From Oerskovia douganii (lineage in GTDB: Bacteria > Actinomycetota > Actinomycetes > Actinomycetales > Cellulomonadaceae): a DNA stretch of 38,826 bases. Shown here piece after piece: positions 7,910 to 18,999 of the stretch. Numbering within the stretch: position 1 is the stretch's first letter; each line of letters starts with the position of its first letter. The position numbers and the translations under genes were made by a program. The notes beneath the pieces were generated by a model. That model searched no databases, was not told the origin of the DNA, and saw nothing but the letters and a program-made list of their open reading frames with translations. Location of the stretch: positions 5,614-44,439 of the forward strand of contig NZ_JACSPN010000031.1 of NCBI RefSeq assembly GCF_015142735.1, written 5' to 3'.

Positions 7910-7961
7910 CGTCGACCGTGCGTCAACCCGCGCGTCGACCGCCCGTCACCACAGCGTCACC
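7910..7961 (+). promoter_or_regulatory. PHO-box-like phased direct repeats upstream of the Pit operon
   Basis: Five direct repeats of CGTC(R)ACC start at 7910, 7921, 7933, 7944 and 7955, spaced 11, 12, 11 and 11 bp. Actinobacterial PhoP binds 11-bp direct repeats related to GTTCACC. The genes downstream are a PhoU-like protein and a phosphate transporter. A GACGAT -10 candidate at 7991-7996 would put the repeats directly upstream of -35, an activator position. Confidence 0.6.
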
Positions 7962-8060
7962 TCTCAACAGAACACCTGTGACATCCAGGTGACGATCGCC
8001 CCGAGCGGTCGTCACCTGCCTGTGAAACCCCATCAGCGTCCAGCCCTTCCGGAGCCTCCC

Positions 8061-8681
8061 GTGCGCTTGCGCCTCACCCCGCGCGATACCTCGTTCTTCG
8101 ACCTCCTCGCTGACTCCGCGCAGCACCTGGTCACCGGGGCAAACCTTCTGGCCGAGCTCCTCGGCGCCGACCGGCCCACCCGCAAGGAGCTCGCCAAGAA
8201 GCTGGCGGAGACCGAGCACCTGGCCGACGACGCGACCCACACGATCATGCGGCGCCTCAACCAGACGTTCGTCACGCCGTTCGACCGTGACGACATCTAC
8301 GGGCTCGCCTCCGCGCTCGACGACTGCATGGACTACATGGAAGAGGCCGCGGACCTCATCGTCCTGTACAAGATCGAGGAGCTGCCCGCCCGCGTCGGCG
8401 AGCAGGTCCAGGTCCTCCAGCGCGCCGCCGAGCTGACCGCCGAGGCCATGCCGCGCCTGCGCTCGCTCAACGACCTCGCCGAGTACTGGGTCGAGGTCAA
8501 CCGCCTCGAGAACCAGGCCGACAAGATCCACCGCAAGCTCCTCGCCGAGCTCTTCGACAACGTCGCCGACCCGATCCTCCTCATCAAGCTCAAGGAGGTC
8601 ATCGAGATCCTCGAGCAGGCCGCCGACGCGTTCGAGAAGGTCGCGAACATGGTCGAGACCATCGCGCTCAAGGAGTCCTGA
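8061..8681 (+). CDS. PhoU-like DUF47 protein paired with phosphate transporter
   Basis: A 206-residue all-helical cytosolic protein of the DUF47 (PhoU-divergent) family, which usually accompanies Pit-type phosphate transporters and probably modulates them. Family features include TPRDTSFFDLLADSAQHLVTGANLL at the start, then metal-site-like acidic helices with LADDATHTIMRRLNQTFVTPFDRDD and YMEEAADLIVLYKI. The C-terminus has LKEVIEILEQAADAFEKVAN. The GTG at 8061 follows GGAG by 6 nt; an in-frame ATG at 7872 would extend through the promoter region and is rejected. The stop is 5 nt before the transporter start, so the two are one operon. Confidence 0.93.
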   Translation: MRLRLTPRDTSFFDLLADSAQHLVTGANLLAELLGADRPTRKELAKKLAETEHLADDATHTIMRRLNQTFVTPFDRDDIYGLASALDDCMDYMEEAADLIVLYKIEELPARVGEQVQVLQRAAELTAEAMPRLRSLNDLAEYWVEVNRLENQADKIHRKLLAELFDNVADPILLIKLKEVIEILEQAADAFEKVANMVETIALKES

Positions 8682-8686
8682 GCCCC

Positions 8687-9691
8687 GTGGAATTCGCTCT
8701 GGTCGTCCTCGTCGTCGCGCTCGCGCTGAGCTTCGACTACACGAACGGATTCCACGACGCGGCCAACGCGATCGCGACGTCCGTCTCGACGCGCGCCCTC
8801 ACCCCGCGCGCAGCCCTCATCATGGCCGCCGTCATGAACTTCGCCGGAGCGCTCCTGGGGACCGAGGTCGCGGAGACCATCGCGACCTCGATCGTCGACC
8901 TCAACGGGGTGGACTCCCATCAGGCGCTCATCGTGGTGCTGTGCGCCCTCGTCGGCGCCATCGTGTGGAACCTCATCACGTGGTGGTTCGGCCTCCCGTC
9001 GTCGTCGACGCACGCACTGATCGGTGGCCTCGTGGGTGCCGGGCTCGCGGGCGGCCTCATGATCTACGGGCAGGCGATCGTCGACAAGGTCGTCCTCCCG
9101 ATGGTCTTCTCGCCGCTCGTGGGCTTCGGCCTCGCGTTCGTCGCCATGGTCGGTCTGCTGTGGGCGTTCCGCCGTGCCGCCCCGTCCAAGACGACGCGCC
9201 GCTTCCGCCTCGCGCAGACCGTGTCCGCCGCGGCCATGGCCCTGGGCCACGGCCTGCAGGACGCGCAGAAGACCATGGGCGTCATCTTCATGGCGCTGCT
9301 GACCGTCGGCTGGGCCAGCCCCGACGAGGGCATCCCGCTGTGGGTCAAGCTCGCCGCCGCGGCCGCGATCTCCGCCGGGACCTACTCGGGCGGGTGGCGC
9401 ATCATGCGGACGCTCGGGCGCAAGATCATCGAGCTCGACCCGGCGCGCGGGTTCGTCGCCGAGTCCGTGTCCGCGATCGTGCTCTACGTCAACGCGTTCG
9501 CGCTGCACGCGCCGGTCTCCACGACGCACACCATCACCTCGGCGATCATGGGCGTCGGCGCGACCAAGCGGCTGTCCGCCGTGCGGTGGGGCGTCGCGAA
9601 GAACATCGCCGTCGCGTGGGTCCTGACGATCCCCGCCGCCGCGCTCGTGGCCGCGATCATGTACTGGGTCCTGTCGCCGATCCTGCTCTGA
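8687..9691 (+). CDS. Pit-family inorganic phosphate transporter
   Basis: A 334-residue low-affinity, cation-coupled phosphate permease (PF01384). It has about ten membrane segments and the duplicated family signatures: DYTNGFHDAANAIATSVSTR near residue 17 and STTHTITSAIMGVG near 277. SSSTHALIGG and ALGHGLQDAQKTMG lie between them. The GTG start has AAGGAG in the end of the preceding gene. The protein works in the cytoplasmic membrane with its DUF47 partner. Upstream phased repeats suggest PhoP control, and a hairpin follows the stop. Confidence 0.96.
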   Translation: MEFALVVLVVALALSFDYTNGFHDAANAIATSVSTRALTPRAALIMAAVMNFAGALLGTEVAETIATSIVDLNGVDSHQALIVVLCALVGAIVWNLITWWFGLPSSSTHALIGGLVGAGLAGGLMIYGQAIVDKVVLPMVFSPLVGFGLAFVAMVGLLWAFRRAAPSKTTRRFRLAQTVSAAAMALGHGLQDAQKTMGVIFMALLTVGWASPDEGIPLWVKLAAAAAISAGTYSGGWRIMRTLGRKIIELDPARGFVAESVSAIVLYVNAFALHAPVSTTHTITSAIMGVGATKRLSAVRWGVAKNIAVAWVLTIPAAALVAAIMYWVLSPILL

Positions 9692-9719
9692 ACCGTCCCC
9701 TCGCACGAGGTGACGGTTC
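9690..9719 (+). terminator. Terminator of the phosphate operon
   Basis: GAACCGTC and GACGGTTC form an 8-bp outer stem, with CCTC/GAGG pairing inside. It begins within the stop codon of the Pit gene. Confidence 0.75.
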
Positions 9720-9777
9720 GTCCCCTCGCATCTGAAGGCGTGTCAGAATCGGGACCTTCGGCCGTGCGCTGCGGACC

Positions 9778-9796
9778 TTTGGACAGCCTGTCCTAA
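9778..9796. promoter_or_regulatory. DtxR/IdeR-like iron box
   Basis: TTTGGACAGCCTGTCCTAA is a near-perfect 19-bp palindrome matching the DtxR/IdeR consensus TTAGGTTAGSCTAACCTAA at 14 of 19 positions. It covers the -35 region of the leaderless ABC-exporter promoter (-10 at 9809-9814). The four central mismatches are symmetric, so another dimeric regulator is possible. Confidence 0.45.
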
Positions 9797-9808
9797 ACTG
9801 CGCGCGGA

Positions 9809-9814
9809 TAGCGT
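9809..9814 (+). promoter_or_regulatory. Leaderless -10 box TAGCGT
   Basis: TAGCGT lies 6 nt before the GTG at 9821, and there is no Shine-Dalgarno sequence. Confidence 0.5.
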
Positions 9815-9820
9815 TGAACG

Positions 9821-11416
9821 GTGAACCGTGCACGCGCCGTCGCGCTCTCCTGGGCCTCGTCCCTCCTGCTCGCCCTCCTGTTCCTCGGGGTCGGGACCGC
9901 CATGGACGACCTGCTCGTCGGGGAGGGCCCGCCCGTCGCCCTGCTCGTCGCCCTCGCGCTGCTGGCGGGCGTCGCCGCGTGGGCGGTGCCCACCCTCGGC
10001 GCCCGGGAGCAGGCACGCGAGGAGCGGACGCTGCGGAGCGGCGTCGTCGGGCACGTCCTGGCGCTCGGGGTGGCCGAGCGCACGCGGGAGCGTGCCGGAC
10101 GCATCGTCTCGACCGCGACCGACGGCGTCGAGCGGGCGGCCGCGTACCGTGGCACCTTCGTCGGGCCGATGATCGCCTCGATGACCGTCCCGCTCGTCGT
10201 CCTGCTCGTCGTCGCCCTGACGATCGACCCCGTCGCAGCGCTCTGGCTGCTCGCGGGCGTGCCCGCCATCCCGCTCGCGGTCGGCGGCTTCCAGGCGGCG
10301 TTCCGCTCCGTGAGCCAGCGGTACCGAGCCAGCTCACGCCTGCTGTCCGCACGGTTCCTCGACGCCTTCCAGGGCCTGACGACCCTGCGCCTGCTGGGCG
10401 CGGGCGAGCGGATGGGCGCCACGCTGGCCGACGCCGCGGAGGACGTCCGCAAGCACGTCATGCGGATGCTCGCCGGCAACCAGGTCGTGCTGCTCGTCGT
10501 CGACTCGGTGTTCTCGCTCGCGATGATCACGGGCGCGGCGGCCCTCGCGATGAACCGCCTCGCCGACGGCGCCATCACCGCCGGCCAGGCCCTCGCCCTC
10601 GTGCTGCTCTCGACCCTCCTGCTCGAGCCGCTCGACCGGATCGGCCAGTTCTTCTACATCGGCATGGGCGGCATGGCCTCGGTCCGGGAGATCCGCCGCC
10701 TCCACGCCGAGCAGCCCGACGTCGTCGACGCCCCCGGGGCCGTGGACCCCGGCCCGCTCACCGAGGCGGGCGTCTCCTTCGAGGGGATCGGGTTCGCCTA
10801 CACCGAGGGCGTCCCGGTCCTGCAGGACGTGTCGTTCGAGGTGGCGCCGGGGGAGAAGGTGGCCCTCGTGGGCCCGAGCGGCTCGGGCAAGACGACCGCC
10901 GGGTCCCTCCTGCAGACCGCCCTGCGGCCGGACTCCGGGCGGGTGAGCCTCGGCGGGCACGACCTGACCGAGGTCCCGGTCGCCTGGGTGCGTGAGCACG
11001 TCGCCGTCGTCGCGCAGCACACCTTCCTGTTCACCGGCACGTTGCGCGACAACCTGCTCGTCGCCGCGCCCGGGGCGAGCGACGCGGACTGCTGGCAGGC
11101 CCTCGCCGACGCAGACCTCGCCGAGGTGGTCCGTGCCCTGCCCGCAGGGCTGGACACCCCGGTCGGGGAGCGCGGGCTCTCCCTGTCCGGCGGACAGGCC
11201 CAGCGCCTCGCGATCGCCCGGGGCTTCCTCAAGGACGCCCCGGTCCTCGTGCTCGACGAGCCCACCTCCCACGTGGACCTCGCGTCCGAGCGGGCGATCC
11301 TCGAAGCCCTCGACCGCCTCGGTGCCGGCCGCACCGTGCTCATGATCTCGCACCGCCCGGCGACCATCGCCGGGGCAGACCGGGTGCTCACGCTGACCGA
11401 CGGGACGATCCGATGA
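9821..11416 (+). CDS. ABC exporter half-transporter, CydD-like (permease-ATPase fusion)
   Basis: A 531-residue half-transporter. The membrane domain (residues 1-300) has paired helices and the CydD-like stretch SARFLDAFQGLTTLRLLGAGERM. The ATPase domain has Walker A GPSGSGKT (351-358), Q-loop VVAQHTFLF, signature LSGGQ (455-459), Walker B VLVLDEPTSHVD and switch SHRPAT. It overlaps the next gene by 4 nt (ATGA), so the two should form a heterodimer. In true CydDC the pair exports cysteine/glutathione and supports cytochrome bd, but no cydAB is here. The substrate is therefore open: a thiol, heme or siderophore-like molecule. The GTG start fits the leaderless box. Confidence 0.9.
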   Translation: MNRARAVALSWASSLLLALLFLGVGTAMDDLLVGEGPPVALLVALALLAGVAAWAVPTLGAREQAREERTLRSGVVGHVLALGVAERTRERAGRIVSTATDGVERAAAYRGTFVGPMIASMTVPLVVLLVVALTIDPVAALWLLAGVPAIPLAVGGFQAAFRSVSQRYRASSRLLSARFLDAFQGLTTLRLLGAGERMGATLADAAEDVRKHVMRMLAGNQVVLLVVDSVFSLAMITGAAALAMNRLADGAITAGQALALVLLSTLLLEPLDRIGQFFYIGMGGMASVREIRRLHAEQPDVVDAPGAVDPGPLTEAGVSFEGIGFAYTEGVPVLQDVSFEVAPGEKVALVGPSGSGKTTAGSLLQTALRPDSGRVSLGGHDLTEVPVAWVREHVAVVAQHTFLFTGTLRDNLLVAAPGASDADCWQALADADLAEVVRALPAGLDTPVGERGLSLSGGQAQRLAIARGFLKDAPVLVLDEPTSHVDLASERAILEALDRLGAGRTVLMISHRPATIAGADRVLTLTDGTIR

Positions 11417-13284
11417 CCACCCAGCAGGCCACCACGCCCCCGAGCGTCACGACGGCCACGGACGCCGCACCCGCCCCGGCGGCCCCCCTCACCCGCGCCG
11501 CCCTGCGGCGTCGGCTGCTCGACGTGGGCCGCCCCGTGCTGGCCCCGCTCGTCGTCTCGGCGGTCTTCCGGACCCTGGCGCTCCTCATCGGGATGGCGCT
11601 GCTCGCCGTCGCGGCATGGGGAGTGGGCGCCGTGGTCGCCGACGTCACGGGCACGCGAGGCGTCCCGGCGGCCGCGCCCGTCGGCGCGATCATCGCCGTG
11701 ATGGTCGTGCTCTCCCTGGTCAAGGGGGTGTGCCGGTACCTCGAACAGCTCGCCGGGCACTACGTCGCGTTCCACGCGCTGGCCCTGCTGCGGATCTTCT
11801 TCTACGACCGGCTCGAGCCGCAGGCCCCCGCTGCGGTCGAGGGCCGGCGTACCGGAGACCTCCTCTCCCGGGTGACCAAGGACGTCGACCGGGTCGAGGT
11901 GTTCTTCGCCCACACGCTCGTCCCGGCCACCACGGCCGTGATCGTCCCGGTCGTCACGCTCGGCTGTCTCGCCGTCGGGATCAGCCCAGCCGTGGCGCTG
12001 CTCCTGCTGCCGTTCCTGCTCGCGGTCGGCGTCGTCGTCCCGTGGTGCGGACGGGCCGCGACCGCTCGGGCGTCGGCGACCCTGCGGGCCACGCGCGGTG
12101 ACATCGCCCAGCACGTCACGGACACCGTCCAGGGGGTGCGCGAGGTGCTCTCCTTCAACCACGAGGACGCCCGTCAGCGCGAGCTCGCCGAGCTCGACGC
12201 GCGCTCGGCCCGTTCGCTCACGGGCATCGGGCGCTGGATCGCGCTGCGCCGCGGGGCGAACACCGCGCTCGTCGCGCTCGCGGTCGTCGCCGAGCTGGTC
12301 CTCGTGACCAGCATGGTCGACGCCGGGACGATGACCTGGCAGGGTGCTGCGGTCGTGCTCGCCCTCACGGTCGGCGCGTTCGGCCCGGTGCTCGCGGTCG
12401 AGGACTTCGCCGCCGACCTCGAGCAGGCCTACGCCTCGGCCCGACGGATCTTCGAGGTCACCGACGCCGCGCCGGTCGTGACCGAGACGGCCGACCCGGT
12501 CCCCGCGCCCCGCCGGGCGCCCACGGTCACGGTCGAGGACGTCACCTTCACGTACCCGGTCGGCGCGGACGCCGCCGGGGTGCGCGCCGAGCCCGCCGTG
12601 CGCGGGGTCTCCTTCACGGCGGCAGCAGGCACGACGACGGCCCTCGTCGGCACGTCCGGCTCCGGGAAGTCGACGATCGCCTCGTTGCTCGTGCGCTGCT
12701 GGGACGTGGACTCCGGGGCGCTGCGCCTGGACGGCACGGACGTCCGGGAGCTCGGGCTCGCGGACCTGCGGGCGACGGTCGCCGTCGCCCAGCAGCGGCC
12801 CTACCTCTTCAACACCACGATCGAGGAGAACCTGCGGATGGCCCGGCCGGACGCCACGGCCGAGGAGGTCGCCCAGGCGTGCCGCCGCGCCGCGCTCGAC
12901 GAGGTGGTCGACTCGCTGCCCGACGGGCTGGCGACCGTGGTCGGCGAGATGGGCGAACGGCTCTCGGGCGGTCAGCGGCAGCGGCTCGCGGTCGCGCGGG
13001 CGCTGCTGGGCGACTCGCCCGTCCTGGTCCTCGACGAGGCGACCTCCCACCTCGACGCAGCCGCCGAGGCCCGGGTCCTGGCCGGGGTCCGTGAGGCGGG
13101 CGCCGGGCGCACGGTCGTCGTCGTGGCGCACCGCCTGTCGACCGTCGCCGACGCGGACCGCATCGTCGTGCTCGACGCCGGTCGCGTCGTCGAGCAGGGC
13201 ACGCACGCCGAGCTGCTCGCGGCCGGTGGTGCCTACGCGTCGCTGCTGGACCGGGAGGCCGGGTCGCTCGACGGCGTCCTCTAG
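11413..13284 (+). CDS. ABC exporter half-transporter, CydC-like (permease-ATPase fusion)
   Basis: A 623-residue partner of the preceding gene. A Thr/Ala/Pro-rich N-terminus precedes six helices. The segment RYLEQLAGHYVAFHALALLRIFFYDRL closely resembles CydC (RYLER...LR..FF..L.P). The ATPase domain shows Walker A GTSGSGKST, Q-loop VAQQRPYLFN, signature LSGGQRQRLAVARAL, Walker B VLVLDEATSHLD and H-loop AHRLST, so both ATP sites of the heterodimer look competent. The ATG overlaps the previous stop (ATGA), which implies coupled translation. The iron-box-like palindrome upstream of the pair is the only regulatory clue. Confidence 0.91.
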   Translation: MTTQQATTPPSVTTATDAAPAPAAPLTRAALRRRLLDVGRPVLAPLVVSAVFRTLALLIGMALLAVAAWGVGAVVADVTGTRGVPAAAPVGAIIAVMVVLSLVKGVCRYLEQLAGHYVAFHALALLRIFFYDRLEPQAPAAVEGRRTGDLLSRVTKDVDRVEVFFAHTLVPATTAVIVPVVTLGCLAVGISPAVALLLLPFLLAVGVVVPWCGRAATARASATLRATRGDIAQHVTDTVQGVREVLSFNHEDARQRELAELDARSARSLTGIGRWIALRRGANTALVALAVVAELVLVTSMVDAGTMTWQGAAVVLALTVGAFGPVLAVEDFAADLEQAYASARRIFEVTDAAPVVTETADPVPAPRRAPTVTVEDVTFTYPVGADAAGVRAEPAVRGVSFTAAAGTTTALVGTSGSGKSTIASLLVRCWDVDSGALRLDGTDVRELGLADLRATVAVAQQRPYLFNTTIEENLRMARPDATAEEVAQACRRAALDEVVDSLPDGLATVVGEMGERLSGGQRQRLAVARALLGDSPVLVLDEATSHLDAAAEARVLAGVREAGAGRTVVVVAHRLSTVADADRIVVLDAGRVVEQGTHAELLAAGGAYASLLDREAGSLDGVL

Positions 13285-13305
13285 GACGCGACGCCGGGGC
13301 GACCG

Positions 13306-13348
13306 GGCGTCGGGCGATCGGGCGACCGGGCGGCCGGACGCCGACGCC
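13306..13348. terminator. Weak hairpin between convergent genes
   Basis: GGCGTCGG (13306-13313) and CCGACGCC (13341-13348) could pair around a 27-nt GC-rich loop that contains repeated GGGCGACCGGGCG-like sequence. It lies between the CydC-like gene and mutT1, which converge. Confidence 0.35.
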
Positions 13349-13377
13349 GCGCCCCGGCACCTGGCGGCGGGGGCCGA

Positions 13378-14396
13378 CTAGTGCAGCGGTGGGGCGACCT
13401 TCTCCGCCGCGAGCACCCTCGGCCCCCGGGACGTGTCCGCGACGTGCGCCACGAGCATCTCGCCCGGCTCCAGGAACGGGTCCCGGCTCGGCAGGGCGTT
13501 CGCGACGGGGCGGCGCGAGTGCTGCCCCAGGACGTCGAGCACCGTGGGCAGGACGGGCCGGTGCGTGCACAGCACGGTCGACCGCTCGGACTCGAGGAGC
13601 TCGCGCACGGTGCGCGCGACCCGCGACGGCGACCGCTCGTGCTGCGCCTCGGACAGGTGGTCGATCGAGACCCGGTCCAGGCGCGCGGCCTCCGCGTACG
13701 GCGAGATGGTCTGCTCGCACCGGTTCCACCGGCTCGTCACGACCGTGTTGACGCCGTACGCCGCGAGCACGGGAACCAGCGCGACCGACTGCGCGTGGCC
13801 CGCGGGCGTGAGCGGTCGGTCCTCCTCGGCGCCGTGCCAGGCCGCGCGGGTCACGGCCTTGCCGTGGCGGGCGATCACGACCACGCGGGTCGCGAGCCGG
13901 TCCTGGGCGAACTCCTCGGCCAGGGCGGCGAGCGGCCCCCGGTCCGCCTTGCGGGTCACGCGCCGCGCCGCCTCCTCGACGCCGAGCCACACGGCGTCGT
14001 CGATCTCGTCGACCGACACGGGCGGCACGGGGGCGCGCGCGGCCAGCGGCCCCGCGTCCCGCACCCGCTTGGCCTGCCGCGCGGCCCAGTAGTGGACGCG
14101 CTTCACGCGCCCCTCGGGCGTGAGGTACTGCAGGCCGGGCAGCGGCACCCCGAGGACCACGGGCTTGCCCGTCTCCTCGGCGACCTCGCGCACCGCGGCG
14201 GTCTGGAACGCCTCTCCCGGGTCGAGCTTGCCCTTGGGCCACGACCAGTCGTCGTAGCGCGGACGGTGCACGAGCTTGACCTGCAGCTCGCCGTCGCGCA
14301 CGCGCCACACGAGCCCGCCCGCGGACTCGATCACGGGGGCGTGCGGGACGTGCGTGGGGCCGAGCGAGTCGACGAGCGGTGCGAACGAGGACGAGC

Positions 14397-14400
<4 letters not shown>
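13378..14400 (-). CDS. mutT1: MutT1-type NUDIX hydrolase with C-terminal histidine phosphatase domain
   Basis: A 340-residue two-domain enzyme. Residues 20-150 are a NUDIX fold with an intact box: G57, E63, R71-E72, E75-E76, G78. Residues 172-340 are a histidine-phosphatase domain beginning VVVIARHG (R178, H179, G180). In mycobacteria the same fusion, MutT1, hydrolyses 8-oxo-dGTP/GTP and diadenosine polyphosphates and is encoded next to ppk, as here. The ATG overlaps the ppk stop by 4 nt, so the pair is translationally coupled. The likely role is nucleotide-pool sanitation linked to polyphosphate metabolism. Confidence 0.93.
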
Positions 14401-16730
<2,330 letters not shown>

Positions 16731-16751
16731 GACTTCATGGTGGCATCACTC

Positions 16752-16769
16752 GGTGAACTTTGGGTGACG
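16752..16769 (-). promoter_or_regulatory. Two-unit PHO box upstream of ppk
   Basis: On the minus strand CGTCACC (16763-16769) is followed exactly 11 bp later by GTTCACC (16752-16758), matching the actinobacterial PhoP direct-repeat unit. It lies 22-39 bp before the ppk ATG. The first heptamer is identical to two units upstream of the Pit operon. Confidence 0.65.
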
Positions 16770-16773
16770 TGGT

Positions 16774-17724
16774 TCACTGCGGCGGCCCGTACTGCACGTC
16801 CACGGTGTCCTTGCCGAAGCCGGCCCCGAGATACGTGCGGGTCGCGGCGGTGTTGTCGCCGTCGACGTAGAGGACGGCGCGGTCGAGCCCTCGCGCGGCG
16901 AGGTGCGCGAGCCCGACGCCGGTCAGCACCTTCCCGAGGCCCTGCCCCTGCGCGTCGGGGTCGACGCCGACGACGTAGATCTCGCCCTCGCGCACGGGCG
17001 CACCCGAGGCCGCGCTCCGGTCCGTGGGCACCTTGGTCCACAGGTAGCCCGCGAGCGTGCCGTCCTCCCGCTCCAGGAGGAAGAAGCCCTCGGGGTCGAA
17101 CCAGGCCTCGGCGGTCCGGGCGTCGAGGTCGGCCTGCGTCAGGCGGCCCTGCTCGGGGTGGTGCGCGAACGCGCGGGCGTTGGCGCGGAGCCAGGCGGCG
17201 TCGTCGGGCCCGGGGCGGAACGTGCGCAGCCGCAGGCCCGCGGGGATCTCGGGGCGCTCCCACGTCCCGGACCGCAGGTCCAGGCCCATCTTCCACAGCT
17301 CGCGCACGACGACGAGGCCCGCGTCCGCGGCGAACGCGCGCGCGGCGGGCAGGTCGCCGTGCGCCCACACGTGCAGCGTGCGGCCGTGCTGGCCGGGCTC
17401 GCCCGAGCGTGCGGGCAGGGTCGCGTCACGCTGTGCGGTGCGCAGCAGCATGCGGCCGGTCCGACGGCGGCGCGCGGCCGGGTGCACCACGAGCTCGGCG
17501 CTCGCGACGTCGCCGCCGCGGTCGATCTGCGCGTACCCCGTGACGGTGCCCGCGCCGTCGTAGGTGACGACGTGCGTGAGGTGCTCGTCGTCGGTGCTCA
17601 GCCGCAGGAGCGGCTGCTCGGAGAGGGGGGCGACGCCGTCGGCCTCCTGGGCGGCGGCGGCCAGGGCGCGGACCTCGTCCGCGGTGGCCGGGTCGAGCGG
17701 GCCGATCTCGAGGGGGGAGTGCAT
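16774..17724 (-). CDS. mshD: Mycothiol synthase MshD
   Basis: A 316-residue tandem GNAT acetyltransferase that acetylates Cys-GlcN-Ins, the last step of mycothiol synthesis. The N-terminal GNAT half is degenerate. The C-terminal half shows the MshD hallmarks [46 protein letters not shown] (acetyl-CoA loop) and [19 protein letters not shown]. Length is normal. ATG at 17724; there is no strong Shine-Dalgarno sequence. It lies upstream of ppk on the same strand and could be co-transcribed with it, although ppk has its own PHO box. Its presence marks the host as an actinomycete. Confidence 0.95.
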   Translation of the reverse strand: MHSPLEIGPLDPATADEVRALAAAAQEADGVAPLSEQPLLRLSTDDEHLTHVVTYDGAGTVTGYAQIDRGGDVASAELVVHPAARRRRTGRMLLRTAQRDATLPARSGEPGQHGRTLHVWAHGDLPAARAFAADAGLVVVRELWKMGLDLRSGTWERPEIPAGLRLRTFRPGPDDAAWLRANARAFAHHPEQGRLTQADLDARTAEAWFDPEGFFLLEREDGTLAGYLWTKVPTDRSAASGAPVREGEIYVVGVDPDAQGQGLGKVLTGVGLAHLAARGLDRAVLYVDGDNTAATRTYLGAGFGKDTVDVQYGPPQ

Positions 17725-17760
17725 GGTTCCATCCCATCACAACCGGGCGGGCGCGACGGC

Positions 17761-18999
17761 TCAGGGACGGGCCAGGTGCTCCGAGACGAACAGCAGCCCG
17801 TACGGCAGCCCCGCGTGGACCATGGCCCACGTGTGCCCCTGGCCGGGCTCCTCGCGCAGCTCGACGGTCTGACCGCGCTCGACGAGGGCCGCGGCGAGCC
17901 GACGGTTGGCCTCGCGGTCGGTCCGGGGGGCCTCGGTCCCGCCGTCGAGGAAGACCGCGACGGGCGCGGTGAAGTCCATGGTCGGGACGTAGCGGCTGGG
18001 GGAGTTGGCGCGGCGCTCCTCGGGGGTCGCGAGCATCGCGCGCCCGCCGGCGCCCGGGTCGCCGTAGGGTTCGAGCGCCATGATCGTGCTGAACGTGCCG
18101 AGGTGGCGCAGCCCCAGGTTGAGCGCGCAGAACCCGCCCGAGGACATCCCGCCGATCGCACGGTGCTCGCGGTCCGGGACGGTGGGGAAGGTCTTGTCGA
18201 CCCAGGGGACCACGACGTCGGTCACGTAGGTCTCGACCTGCGCGCCGCCCGTGGTCGAGTCCAGGCACTCGGTGTCGTGCGCGGAGGGTCCGGTCCCGTT
18301 GACGTCGACCGCGACGAGGATCATGGGCCGGACGAGCCCTGCCCTCAGCAGGGTGTCCACGACGTTCGCGCTGTCGGCCGCCGCGAACCAGTCGCTCGGC
18401 CGGCCGGGGCTGCCGTGGAAGAGGTAGAGGACGGGGTACCGCGTGTCCGTCGAGGGGTCGAAGCCGGGCGGCGTGTAGACCCACGTGGAGCCGTCGGCCA
18501 TGCGCAGGTCGGGGGCGGGCAGCAGCGTCGAGGTCACCGACCCGGTCGCCGCAGAACCGGCGCGCTCGGAGGGCTTGTCGCGGTGGCTGGGTGGCGGGTC
18601 GACGAGCCCCCACCCGGCCATCGTGGTGCGGACGGCCGAGACGTTGGGGACGTAGCCCGCGTAGGCGTTGACAGCGACCGACACGGACAGGACCACCAGA
18701 AGTCCCGAGGCGACCGTCCCGACCCAGGCGCGCCACGCGCCCCGCGGCCGCCCGGTGCCCTCCGCGGGGCGTGCGGCCCGTCGGCGCCGGTCCAGCACGA
18801 CGAGGCCCGCGACCAGGACGGCAGCGGCCGCGAGCAGCCCGGCCGTCCACCACGACGACACCCAGTCGCTGCGCCCGGCGAGCTCGCGCAGCACCGCAGG
18901 GGGCAGGGTCGGGATGGTGTCGGGCTCGGGCGGCGGGGCTGCGCCGGGCGACGGGGACGCGCCCGGCAGCAGACCCCCCGGGACAGGGGACGGGCTCAC
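17761..18999 (-). CDS. Membrane-anchored esterase (esterase D / Ag85-like alpha/beta hydrolase)
   Basis: About 412 residues. A Pro/Gly-rich N-terminus precedes two membrane helices (AGLLAAAAVLVAGLVVL and VGTVASGLLVVLSVSVAV). An extracytoplasmic PF00756-type alpha/beta hydrolase follows. YTPPGFDPSTDTRYPVLYLFHG starts the fold, GGMSSGGF carries the nucleophile serine, and GQGHTWA supplies the histidine. Relatives include carbohydrate esterases, S-formylglutathione hydrolase and mycolyltransferases; the substrate is unknown. The start is uncertain: a GTG at 18999 next to GGAGGG is used, and a GTG at 19032 is also in frame. It is divergent from the FAD oxidoreductase gene. Confidence 0.82.
   Translation of the reverse strand: MSPSPVPGGLLPGASPSPGAAPPPEPDTIPTLPPAVLRELAGRSDWVSSWWTAGLLAAAAVLVAGLVVLDRRRRAARPAEGTGRPRGAWRAWVGTVASGLLVVLSVSVAVNAYAGYVPNVSAVRTTMAGWGLVDPPPSHRDKPSERAGSAATGSVTSTLLPAPDLRMADGSTWVYTPPGFDPSTDTRYPVLYLFHGSPGRPSDWFAAADSANVVDTLLRAGLVRPMILVAVDVNGTGPSAHDTECLDSTTGGAQVETYVTDVVVPWVDKTFPTVPDREHRAIGGMSSGGFCALNLGLRHLGTFSTIMALEPYGDPGAGGRAMLATPEERRANSPSRYVPTMDFTAPVAVFLDGGTEAPRTDREANRRLAAALVERGQTVELREEPGQGHTWAMVHAGLPYGLLFVSEHLARP

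Noticed and set aside
9821-13284. Naming the exporter pair cydD and cydC outright
   Set aside because: The membrane domains look CydDC-like, but no cydAB genes are present and an iron-box-like site suggests another role is possible.
13285-13377. Tandem GGGCGACCGGGCG-like repeats as a CRISPR or regulatory array
   Set aside because: There are only two imperfect copies in a short GC-rich gap, with no spacers or neighbouring cas genes.
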